The notes under the pieces: model-generated | What the model was told of the DNA's origin: nothing | Database searches by the model: none | The model's input: only the letters and a program-made list of their open reading frames with translations | Position numbers and translations under genes: made by a program | From: Ehretia macrophylla | Taxonomy: Eukaryota > Streptophyta > Magnoliopsida > Boraginales > Ehretiaceae | Direction: 5' to 3' | Length of the DNA: 64,000 bases | NCBI GenBank assembly: GCA_037974665.1 | Contig: CM075778.1 | Coordinates: 14,125,001 to 14,189,000 of the forward strand | Shown here: piece after piece, positions 1-10,496 of the stretch | Numbering within the stretch: position 1 is the stretch's first letter | Layout: each line of letters begins with the position of its first letter

Positions 1-3000
1 TTGTCAGCTTGGACACACTAATCATTCGCACATTTAAGAGGAAAATTCGGGTCATCACTCCACTCTTTCCTTCATTTCCTTGTACAGGTCAAGTAGATGA
101 CCCGAAAGTCTAGCCCGGCAGGTGAAATCACTTGACCTCAACTGTAAATTTTCCAACCTCGACATGTAGAAAAAACAAAAGGGTGGCTTGATAACCTTTA
201 AAGTAGGATGTAGCTTCTTTATCTAAATGCTGCTGACAATCAACATTTTCCTGTAATGATGGGACCAAGAGGTTTGGTTGAGCATTTGATCTACACAGTA
301 TTCACAAAAGTAAAACTTACCATGGCCCATTGTTTCTGTTGATCACTTTTAAAAACTTTTCATGCCATAAATGTGTTCATACTAGAGCTTATGATAAGGC
401 GTGTGCACTATGACTCTTGTACAATCGAGAAATGACGACATGACAGAAATACTGAAATGTTAATTAGAAAAAATCAAGTTCATCGGCCGAGAATGTCTTG
501 AACCTAAGATGCAATCCGTTGAGAAATCAACCATACATAAATTGTGATCCTAGTTTTTGCAGACGTCTTGACTGATCTTAAAAGGCTTAGATCTTTTATT
601 CATTGGACATTAGTTTCCTGAGCTATTCTTGTTTTTATCGTTAAACAACTACAAGCAGATGGTAGAGGCTGCTAGTAACTATTACGAAACACCAAGCACT
701 TGGACCTAATGTATATAATAGGAACACAATTTTAACTCGACAATTCTTGAATCCTCCCGTGTATATATATTATGTATCGACTCTCAATAATTATAATAGC
801 ATACAATATGGAACACTACATCAGAATAACATTAATACAAAAACTTTATTTTATCCAATAATAAAGTAAAAAGGTTCCTTGGGCCCACTTGTGGTCACAA
901 AAGAGACTTTTCCAAGTAGTAAAGAAAGGGAAATATGACTTGTAATACATATATTTTCTTCTACACAAAAAAAAAAAAAAAAAAAAAAAACATATATTTT
1001 CACAACAGCTCTGTGGGGTTTACGGTTAGAGATCCATCAAGTGATTGTCAATACACTCAACTCGTATCCGATCTGTATCAGAATCTCTTCAGCCATTCGT
1101 TGCTTTCTTCGGCAACGAATCTAAAAAGATAGCTATTTCTGGCGTGGGAAATGGCAATGGACCTCAATTATTGGACGGGTAGCAAAGGGTCGCGTTAAGG
1201 ACCAAAAGATTGGCATCTTATATCATATCCTATATATGTGGAGCTTTCCTGTGCCAGATATTGATATGGGATCAGTTAGGGCTATCCATTCAATTTAGCA
1301 TCTACTGTGGCTAAGCTCCTGTAGCCATGAGTATCATCCATTTATGATACTAGAAATAACAGGACATAATGCATACAAATGAATCAGAATCCAACATACA
1401 AAAAGTTATAGAAGATAATCTATGTACTAGTTATCTCAAACTTAGTAGCTCTTTCATTATTCAATTATCATGCTTGTTATCTTAGCAAATGCAGACTAAA
1501 GAAGTTGATCAAATAGAAAATGCAGCTAGAATGGCTAATATTGCTTCAACATGTCTCTATTGTAGTGTAAAATCACTAGCTTAAGTAGCTGGTTAAGATA
1601 ATATAGCTAATAATATAGAGAAAATCTTTTCAAGCCTTGTTGTTGTGCATATTTCGTCCTTGTCACTTGTTGTCTAACGCAACAGCCTGCGTGTCCACCA
1701 CTTTTCACCAAAGGTAAGCACTTTTGCATCTTTTTAGCTGCACTTTATGCTCTTTTTGCGCTTTTTGTTTTTCCGTAATCGCTAGAAACGTCACGTAACA
1801 AGTTGCATTATTATAAGTCAGTGAACATTCTTTCTTAGCTTTTTTCCCTGGAGAGTTGCAGATATAGCTACTTTTAAACATCATTCTGACTTCAAGACTC
1901 TTCGTGCATCATGTGACTCGTATGATTTTGGAATCAAATAGTCAGCAATGACTGGTCAGGGAACTTGTAAATCGAAATCGAGCACCCCTTCGCTCTAGTG
2001 AAAAGAAAACAAGATCAACACAGAAGAACAATGGTGGCCTATCCTTCTTTTGGTGATGAGTGGAGCTTTTGGAATCAAACCATGACATTGGCAGCGTACT
2101 AGCTACTTGTGGTTGATGAGAAACTCTTTACAAATTAACGATATATAGAGGTACATGAACTATTTAAGTGGTAGTATTCTAGGTGTTCATTATCTAGTAG
2201 AATTAAGAAAAGAGAAATGTTAAATATCACCTTATTTTAATCATTCAAACACTACTTTTATGTGTATGTTTAGTTGGCATACTAAAAAAAGAAAGAGAAA
2301 TTAAAAAGTTTGTTATTTTAGCATTTCTCTTTTAGCATTTCAATTAAGCATTCATGTAAGAGGTGGTGTTTAGGTGATAAAATAGAGTCGTATATAGCAA
2401 TGTTCGAAAAGAAAAAGAGTGACGAATTACAAAATTAGGAAAAACAAAATAAAAGGAGATTAATGCTTTATTTTATCCCTTCACCACATCATCCCTCCTT
2501 TATGTGGTAAGAATTGATGTGTTGAATATCAAATTTCTCGTTTATATTGTAAAAATTATACTTTAAAAGGAAGAGGGATGGTGTGAAGGGGTGATATATA
2601 GACTGCTCAGAAAAGGAAGTGATTGAAAACTTTCACACTAATAAACTTTAAATTCTGATTTTGAATACCGTCAATTATCATTGTGAAATAAGCAAACCAA
2701 ACTATTAGATTTGTAGAAAGATTTATGATATCAATACAACAAAATGTGCCAAGGGCAAGGGATTTGGCAATGAAATTGTTTTCCATCGCCAATTAGCAGC
2801 GGACTTACATAGTCTGCCGCCCACTTGCGAGACAAAACTTGGCACTATAAACAAGCGATAGATTTAGCGACGGATTATTTTATTAATATATATTTTCTTA
2901 GAAAAAAATAAAATTCATCACCAGTCATATATATATATATATATTAATTTATATCTGTCTTTAATCTATCACAAAATAGCGAGGAATTGATGACGGATAA

Positions 3001-3706
3001 TTATTTATATTAATATTTTACATTTTAATAAATATGAGTCTCAATTTCATTGCAAAATAATGACAAATTTCCAATGGAGATTAATTAAAAAATAAAATAA
3101 CAAAACTTATAATTAATATACATTTTAAAACCAAATGGCCAACGAACATCCGTCATCTGTTTTAGGGTTTGGAACGGCGGACGGTCATCGCCATGTTCTT
3201 TAATTCATTCAAAGTAGTTTACTTCTCCCTCTCTTACTCTCTCTCGCCAATACTAGCACTGCCAACTAAAGTTGGCATTTGGGCTAATCCAACCTAGCTA
3301 GCCTAGCTAGTATGAGTGATAGGTCAAGAAAATTAAGCCCGACTCGACATGCTCATTTATCAAAATGCAAAACCCAACTCAACCTACGAGTCTACTACCA
3401 TAGGTCACAAGCTGAGTTGGGCCAACCCTTTTTTTCGTGACTAGCACATTTTGAATATATTATGTATATATACTAATATATACACAAACACATATACCTA
3501 TACAAACACTAATATACATGAATATATTATTGAATATATGCCCTTCAAGCTAATCATTTGGTAGTGAATGATACGAGATATTGTGTAAATAACAATCTTT
3601 GTTATAGGGTTTTTAACAAATAAAAGTACCAAATGAAATTCTCTTTATCTCCTATACACTTTCATGATTATCATCTACACATTGTGTATAATAGATATAG
3701 TCTGTG
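1..3706. other. AT-rich intergenic DNA, no gene recognised
   Basis: No reading frame longer than about 65 codons resembles a known protein on either strand. The stretch holds a poly-A run (967-990), a short perfect inverted repeat (1095-1120), a (TA)n run near 2929-2944, and an AT-rich part (about 2780-3180) with scattered phrases such as GCGACGGAT. Those phrases are reminiscent of subterminal repeats of DNA transposons, but no paired terminal inverted repeat or target duplication was found. It may be flanking genomic DNA or very old transposon debris. Confidence 0.5.
967..990 (+). repeat. poly-A homopolymer run
   Basis: An uninterrupted run of about 24 A residues. It could be a simple repeat or the tail of an old retroposed sequence. 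No LINE or SINE body is recognisable upstream. Confidence 0.85.
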
Positions 3707-5145
3707 TGTGATACTCCGGACCTAGCATGTAGTGAATAGTATCTATTTAAATATGTTTATGTGTTATTTTAATTAATTGTGTGAGTTTATGTGTTTATTT
3801 TAACTTTTGTATTTATTTAATAGTTTTACCTTTCCTATTTCTTTTAAATATGCATCAACATATAATTAATTCAAATAAAAATAATTTGATTTATTCAGTA
3901 TTCCTTACATCTAGTAGATTAATTTTTATCTTTTTAAAATGAGCCCTGAGCCGGGGTGAAAATTAAAATATTTTATTTTGCCAATTTCGTATTTTTCCCT
4001 TATCATACATGTGTTTTTGGGCATACTTTCATCATTTTTATTTGCATAGCACTTCGGGAAGGCAGTTAGAAAAATTGTTTTGTGTATCGCATGAATAGTA
4101 TTAGCTAGATTACTTTAGTGGGCATTTCTTGCATTTCTACTTAACTAAACCCAAACCCAAACCCTTTAACCCAACCCATACACTATATATACTCTTATAT
4201 ACACATACATTACATTATATACAATATAAAGCAACAAAACAGAAGAAAAAAAGAGAGGATCGTGAGCTTCATAAGGAGAAAAAAGAGAAAATTGATCCTA
4301 GGGTTTGCTCTTGGGTCCATATATACTCTTATATACACATACATTACATTATATACATTATAAAACTACAAAACAAAAGAAAAAGAGAGAGAAAGGGCTG
4401 TGAGCTTCATAAGGAGAAAAGAGAGGAAATTGATCCCAGGGTTTGCTTTTGGGTGGTCTTCCAAGCATTTTTTAAATGATTTCTAACCATCGCAAGCTTT
4501 CTTCTAGCATTTACAACCCTTATTTGGTGAGGGATATCATTTTTTCTTGCATTTTAAAGTTTATGTCATGTTTATATAATTTCTAGATTTGATGTTATAT
4601 GCTAAAATAAAGCTTGATTATTGTATATTTTAGTGTTTCCTAGCTATAGAGACTTGTTTTATGTTGTTGAATGGCTTGGATTGTGAATTTTTTTGCAAAT
4701 GTCTAAATGTGGAAGAAGGTGAATAATAACTTTTAGGGCTAAATGTTGTTTCTTGTTTATAAGCTTAATTATATGATATCTAAGTATGTCATATGTGATA
4801 TTAAACCTAGGTTAGTGTTTAAAATGGTTGGAACTTATTTAAAACTTGATTAAATGAATTGAATAGAAAGGGGCCATGTGTGTGATTTGTTGACAGGGTG
4901 TATTTGGGTTTGTTGGATGGTGCTAATTATGTTAGTTATTGATTATGATACGTTTATGGTGTTGTTTTAGTGAACGGGTTAGGGGGTTGTAGTATTAATG
5001 GACAAAGGGCTTTTGGGGATTTGGCATTAGTTGTAGGTTAAAGTGAGACTTTTTAATGTTTATTGGTGTCATAAAGTGCCTATATAAAGTTGGTGTAGTT
5101 AGGTGGTGAGTTGTGTAGCTTAAGTGTTAGTATGTTACTTGTATA
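3707..5145 (+). mobile_element. Truncated Ty3/gypsy LTR, 5' portion (LTR J)
   Basis: It starts with TGTGATACTCCGGACC, close to the TGTGAxACCCC start of the other chromovirus LTRs here. It runs through an A-rich leader with a duplicated block to a splice-donor-like site (TTTG/GTGAGG, GT at 4527-4528), like the other LTRs. The right end is cut by the copia LTR that begins at 5146, and no LTR 3' end with a matching sequence was found further right. The left boundary is inferred only from the TG start. Confidence 0.5.
4185..4455 (+). repeat. 134-bp tandem duplication in LTR J
   Basis: Two adjacent imperfect copies (4185-4318 and 4319-4455) both begin ATATATACTC and both contain GAGCTTCATAAGGAG and an AGGGTTTGCT phrase. 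The open frame across this block is simply the duplicated repeat and does not resemble a protein. The block lies in the untranslated-leader part of the truncated LTR. Confidence 0.75.
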
Positions 5146-7129
5146 TGTTAGGAATATGCCCTAATGCTATAGTTGAGATGACCTGAATTAGGGTTTAATA
5201 AGAATATATTTATCTGTTTTATACAATATGTTATCTCTAAGATATTCATATTCTCTGCTTCGGTATGAATGTGTCCCTAATGTTTATCTGAGAAGAAAAA
5301 TATTCTAAAAGGGTTTAGGATATTTCGCAGTTTTTCTTCGATATGATAAACATTAAGAATCGATTCATAACCCTTCCGATTATTCAATCGGGACTAGAAT
5401 AATCGAGTACCGGTTATCATATGTTATTACCTTTGATTAACATAGTGATGTTAATGATAAAGGATGGCGTGCGAAGTGCCAGAACAACATGATGATGTGC
5501 ACTAATAAACATATGAGTGATCGTCAGTGTACGGATCATTGTATGTGATGATAAATAGAGAACTGCATGATTTCAGGTTAATAGTTCACTATTTAGTTGT
5601 GAATTGTGAAAATTAATCATCAGACTTGAAAAATTACGGATGTCGGTTGTATCAGGGGCTAAATACTGTGTCTGGACAATACCCATCTTCCAAAAGGTAG
5701 GTTACGGTCTTTCGCGTTTTAGTTTTGTGGTATGAACTGACAGATAATTGTCAAGATAGGATCTGTTTACCTCCGGCGTAAGGCGATGTCCTATGATATT
5801 TGAGATCGGTTGTTAAACGAGAAAGTCCTTGGCCAAGGCGAGTATGAAGTGATGGAAAAGGGTTTTTTTCATAGTAGTCATCTCTCGTTTCACCGGTTTA
5901 GATTTATTCATAGTATCGAATGTGAGACCCCGAAATTTGCCCTATTTGCAATTACGTGTTTTCACTTGTTTAAATGCTATTAGAATTAGTATATATGTTT
6001 ATATGTGAGTTATTAAATGATCATGCATTAAATGTACATATAAAAGACATTTGAAAAACAAATAATATGACTTTTCATTTTCTTTTGTAAAATTGTGTAG
6101 TATAACTAGACTATATGTAATTAAATATTTATGAATAAATGTTGTCCCCAAAAATAGTCTACTAAAAATAGTATTTAAGTTGGATAGAATTAATATTACT
6201 ATTTTTGGCAAAAACAACTAAAATAGCTTAAGTTATCAATTTTGACCAAGACTTCTATCTTTGACTTTTCATCTACCTCGACTTTTGAAAAATGTTGATT
6301 TTCATTTACTTTGACTTTTTGAAAAATGTTGACTTTTATTAAGTTTGACCTTTTAGAAAATGTTGACTTTTATCATCTTTGACTTTTTATAAATGTTGAC
6401 TTTTTGGTCTCCTTTGACTTTGACTTTTTATATTATTTGACCAAATTAGGTTTATTTAAATACTACTCCTGTTACATGATATATGTGCATTCATAAAATT
6501 TTCATAAATATTTTTGGAGAAAATTTCATTTAAAGTGTCGTTAAATGGCATTTGAAGACCCTTTCGCTAAATCTTTGAAACTAGACTTTTAAATATTTTA
6601 AAAACTAGTCCTCCATTATTAAAAGGCCCGTGATTTACTATAAATTATTTCTGAAACAGATTAGGAATTTAAAATAGACTTTTCGGGCAAAAAAGTAGCA
6701 TTTTTTAGCCAAATAGTGATTTATGCTAAACCTGATTCTTGCGTTGACTTTTGTTGACCAAGAATATATTGTAAATAAATATTTCAACATATTAAATATT
6801 TTACTAAGGTAAAATTTCAATTAGAATTAAAAACAAATGCTAATTTAGACTTTAGTCATTAAAAAATCTAATTTCTAACAACTTTGACCAATTCTTTTTG
6901 CATTGGCTTTTTACATAACTTATTTTATACTCAAATATAAGCCAAAACACCACAAAAACACACCAAAAAACATGGCTCCTTGGAGGAGAAAGATGAAGAA
7001 CATTTTCAAGGTTTTCAAAGCATCTTTCTCATATATTTTGCATTTCAAAGCCGAATTAAGTCATTCAAAGCTTGATTTCACTTGTTAGGCACCCATTGCA
7101 CACATTTCTAACATCATTTGGCATGAAAG

Positions 7130-8388
7130 GTGAGAGAAAAAAAATAGATCTAGAAATTAAAGTTCATGTCAAAATTTATTTAATGCATGTATAGTTATTG
7201 TTTTGTTAAATTGCTTATATATTATTGCTAAGTAGTTGGTAAGGACCAATTTGATGAATTTATAGCCATTTTGAACAGTTGTAACGTGTATTTTTATTTT
7301 TTGGGTATTTAATTGATAATTTGGCTTGTTTGTTGAATAATTGTTGTTGTAGTGGTTGGAATTGATTGGTTATTGCTTCTAAAAGTTTGTTAATTATGGG
7401 GTAGTAATGTTGGAATGCCGAATTTTTGATTAGGATGTCGTAGCAAAAGTCCAAAAAATTCAGCCTTGTTACATTGCCAAAATAGGGTTGTTGGACTTAT
7501 TTTGGATGGCTTTTGGTTGGTTTCCGATGGGGTAAATGTAGTTGCATGTGTGGTTGAGTGATAGGAAGTGGTTTGGGGGTATTTGGATTAGTAGATTGTA
7601 AGTTATGAATTTTAGGAGTTTGGGTAGTCTTTCTTTAAAATGTTGAAATATTGTTCTTGATTGTTTGGGTAGTGTTTGAGTAGTTGATTCGTGGGTTGTT
7701 GTTGGTTAGGTTCGGGATTGAATGTATGTTCAAATGCATGTTGAGTTGGATGACCTACTTTGTCTTCTAACTTAAGTATTTTAGAATTGTATAGTTATTG
7801 ATTGTTTAAATGTTGTTTAATTGATTATTGAAATATTGTTGAATGTTGGGAATCGAGCACTTTCGTTGTTGATCTCTCGGAATGTTTACCGAGGATCGAG
7901 CACTTTCGTTGCTGATCTCTCGAAATATTGATTGATTGTTGAAATACGGGAATCGGGCACTTTCGTTGCTGATCTCTTGGAATATATAGAGTCAATTGTC
8001 ATTGTTGTTGCAAGCTATGATAATGTTATGTCACTTCGGGAGGCATCCCGGGTTGTTGGCATAGTTATCATGGCTAAGCCCTATCTCGCATGGGCGGAGA
8101 TGCCATGGTGTATGGGTCTAGAATAAGGTACCTCAGGATTGTGTCATTGGGTTTAGAGGAGTTGGTGAGCATTGAAACGGTGTGTGGAGCTTCATCAACA
8201 AGTGTATCGTATCCTTATTGTGTGTTTACTGTTGTTACTATATTTGTATTGTTATTAGTGTTAATTGCACGTTGTTACTCACAGGATAATTTCCAAAGTG
8301 GTAAAGTAAATGTTTTCAAAAGATCTATCAAATTCCTCACTGGGCTTTGTTTTATATAACCTTACTCTCATTCGTTTGCTGCAATTAG
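7130..8388 (+). other. Putative LTR intron of solo LTR A
   Basis: It starts with GTGAGAG after GCATGAAAG and ends GCAATTAG, with a pyrimidine-rich stretch (CTTACTCTCATTCGTTTGCT) before the acceptor. Other LTR families in the window have a donor and acceptor at corresponding positions. The interval contains the CTACTTT hairpin (7745-7771) and the conserved core. Splicing is inferred; no transcript evidence is available here. Confidence 0.45.
7849..7980 (+). repeat. Three copies of a ~31-bp motif in LTR A
   Basis: The motif GCACTTTCGTTG followed by CTGATCTCTCG occurs near 7856, 7899 and 7957, each preceded by AATCGAG, GATCGAG or AATCGGG. Solo LTR D (minus strand, around 53020-53055) has one copy, with GCACTCTTGTTGCTGATCTC. 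It is a local amplification of a conserved LTR segment directly after the CTACTTT hairpin. Confidence 0.75.
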
Positions 8389-8480
8389 GTGTTACTGAAC
8401 CAGATTTTGGGTATGTACCTCAGGAAGCTGAGAATATGCCTTATGTGGACGAGTCTTATGTGCCGGAGTCATATCCATGA
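8389..8480 (+). CDS. Conserved short acidic reading frame in LTR A
   Basis: After the AG of a possible splice acceptor come two bases and then 29 sense codons and TGA. The peptide contains YVPQEAENMPY and DESYVPESYP. Of 29 residues, 22 match the frame in LTR E (21024-21115), and many codon differences between the two are synonymous third-position changes. There is no in-frame ATG nearby, so translation would require an upstream exon. It is not a recognised protein family. It could be the 3' end of a spliced LTR transcript. Confidence 0.45.
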
Positions 8481-9362
8481 GTTTGTCTTAGCTTTTATAT
8501 TATGTTGCATTGTATAACTTACATAAGATAACGGTTTGCATGATGCTGGTTTAGTAGTCTTCCTTTTGAACATGATCGGGTTGCCAAACTAGTTTATAAT
8601 CTATTTTGCGAATGTATGTTATAGCTTGAGTTGTGATGTTGGAACGGAGGCATATAACTTATGGATGAACGGTTGAATGGTTGTTTAGTATATGGAATTA
8701 GTTTTGTTGTATGTTGTTGAAATGGTTGAAGAATTGTTGTTGATATTTGGAGTTGGTTGTATGAGCTACAAAAGGTTGGATTAGAGCCCTAATGTCCGTG
8801 TTACTGTTGTTATACTGCCGAAATTCTGTTGAGTCCTGACTGACCGTAAGTGGGGTCGAGTTAGGGCGTGACATCGAAGGTGGAATTAACCATTTCATGG
8901 TCCTTTCCCGATCGAGGCATTCTTAATAGAAGGATCGGACTACACGCTAATTCTTGACGGCTAAATGGATTCATAGAAGACGTTGTCTTCATTATCATTT
9001 ACATTCTCATGGTACGTTCATTGCTAGTGCGTCACTCATGAGCATAAAGGTATTTCAGTAAATGGCGGAGACATTTTCAAAATAGATAAGGAGGTTTATC
9101 GGTCCCTCATCGGTACGCAATTATAGATCTAGAAAGTCACACACTACTAAGTATCAAGAATAAGTTCATCGGAAGCTTGTATAATGTGGTTGGTGGCTCT
9201 AAGGTGTTAAGAGTCATCTATGTTGATATTTGAGCCAAAAGTGTAATTTTGGAAAGTTTTGGGGTCAAACTGTAATTACCAAAACTTTTGGGATAAAACT
9301 GTGAATATTAAAAAGTTATTTCAATATATTTATTCTAATAGAGATTAGAAAGGGCAAAACTA

Positions 9363-9380
9363 ATATATATATATATATAT
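9363..9380 (+). repeat. (TA)n microsatellite in copia-2 LTR
   Basis: A short perfect TA dinucleotide run inside the 5' LTR of copia-2. A second run lies at about 9744-9772. Confidence 0.85.
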
Positions 9381-9639
9381 GTAATGGTGATGTAATTTGT
9401 GAAATGACACGTCATTATCCTAGTCGTCAAAAGAGAATTGCAAATTAATGACTAGATATGTACATGTGGCGTATGCATGTAGAGATTGATGACTAGAATA
9501 GTCCATGTCATCAATCCTAGTCATTTGAATTTGAATTGAATGGCTAGGATTAAGTCTTGAATAAAGACAAACTAATCCTAGCCTTTGCTTTTGAAGATAA
9601 GTGCTTTTTGACAAGTGTTGAGAGAGAGAATAAAGTTAA

Positions 9640-9945
9640 CCTTTGGATTGCAATGATTACAATCATCGGATTTGCATGGCTTTGTCTTATTTAACTTTAC
9701 AAGAAAGCAATTATAATTGGCTATCTAATAAATTAAGATTAGAATATATATATATATATATATATATATAATAAAAGAAGACAAAGTTCTCTCTCCTTCC
9801 ACTCACATTTTCGGCCAAGCATAGGAGGAGAAAGAAGATTGAAATCTTGACATCTAATTACAATGATTGTAATCCTAGGACATGCATGGCTTGTCATGAA
9901 AAGGTGGCAATTGTGATTGGCTACTTATAATGTTAATTTTTTATA
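9640..9945 (+). repeat. Imperfect duplication in copia-2 LTR
   Basis: Two related blocks (about 9640-9735 and 9850-9940) share the order ACAATGATT(A/G)(C/T)AATC, then GCATGGCTT, then AGCAATTATAATTGGCTA or GGCAATTGTGATTGGCTA. They lie upstream of a pyrimidine/adenine-rich leader in the LTR and may be duplicated promoter-region elements. The homology is imperfect and the duplication is old. Confidence 0.6.
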
Positions 9946-10481
9946 TTAATATGATAACACTCTCTCTCTTACACGACCTTACACACACACGACACACATA
10001 CTAGCAAAAACAACAAAAACTTCATTCTTTTCTTCATGGTGTTTCGGCTATAGCACAAAGGAGAAGAAATGGTTTTTGTTTTGCTTTAAGACATACATAC
10101 ATAGCTTCAAACCTTGAGGATATATTAGCACATTTCATCTTCAAGTGGTGGTAGAGCTTTGGATGCTTGGTGGACTAACTAGGCCCTTCAAGTTAGAAGG
10201 ATTCAAGAGCATCAAAGGTCATCAAAGTTTTATCAACCAAGTGTCTACGATAGGTATACCGTATAACCTTTCTATTTCTCTATATATATGTGATATATTA
10301 TGCTTCTATATAGTTAGTTTATGGACATGGTTGAAAGAACGTATGTTGATATTAGCTAGAAAGCTTGAAAATTTTGAAATATGGTTCGGCCCTAGCACCT
10401 ATCCATACATATCTTTCTCGATCTTGAATCCAACATATGAATATATAGTGACATGACCTCTAGTTGTTGGTTGCACTTTCA

Positions 10482-10496
10482 AGTAGTATCAGAGCC
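10482..10496 (+). promoter_or_regulatory. Primer-binding site of copia-2 (tRNA-Met)
   Basis: AGTAGTATCAGAGCC directly follows the LTR end. It matches the usual plant initiator tRNA-Met PBS core TGGTATCAGAGC with one change. It fixes the element's orientation as plus strand. Confidence 0.85.

Larger units (their letters stand above)
5921..8873 (+). mobile_element. Solo LTR A (Ty3/gypsy, Tekay-like), TSD TCGAA
   Basis: The 2953-bp LTR starts TGTGAGACCCCG and ends GGGCGTGACA. It is flanked by perfect 5-bp duplications TCGAA (5916-5920 and 8874-8878). No internal region is attached, so it is a solo LTR left by LTR-LTR recombination. Its last 120 bp resemble the E and D LTRs (TACTGCCGAAATT, GTCCTGACTGA). 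It carries the intron-like architecture: donor with GT at 7130-7131, hairpin 7745-7771, acceptor AG at 8387-8388, and an acidic frame ending at 8480. It sits inside the copia-2 LTR and is therefore younger than it. Confidence 0.93.
5146..10481 (+). mobile_element. 5' LTR of copia element copia-2, split by a solo LTR
   Basis: It begins TGTTAGGAATATGCCC and ends in CA just before a tRNA-Met primer-binding site (10482). Removing the inserted solo LTR and one TSD copy (2958 bp) leaves about 2.38 kb. That agrees with the 2.25-kb LTRs of copia-1 at 31580-41224, which start TGTTAGAGATATGCCC. The downstream part carries duplicated blocks and AT microsatellites. No partner 3' LTR was found; the element is cut after gag at 13605. 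Confidence 0.8.

Noticed and set aside
2211..2336. MITE with AGAGAAATG ends
   Set aside because: Only about ten bases pair between the two ends and no target duplication was seen.
4129..4479. 116-codon frame with an internal repeat
   Set aside because: It is produced by the tandem duplication of an AT/GA-rich leader; the residues (runs of Lys, Tyr, Ile) are low complexity.
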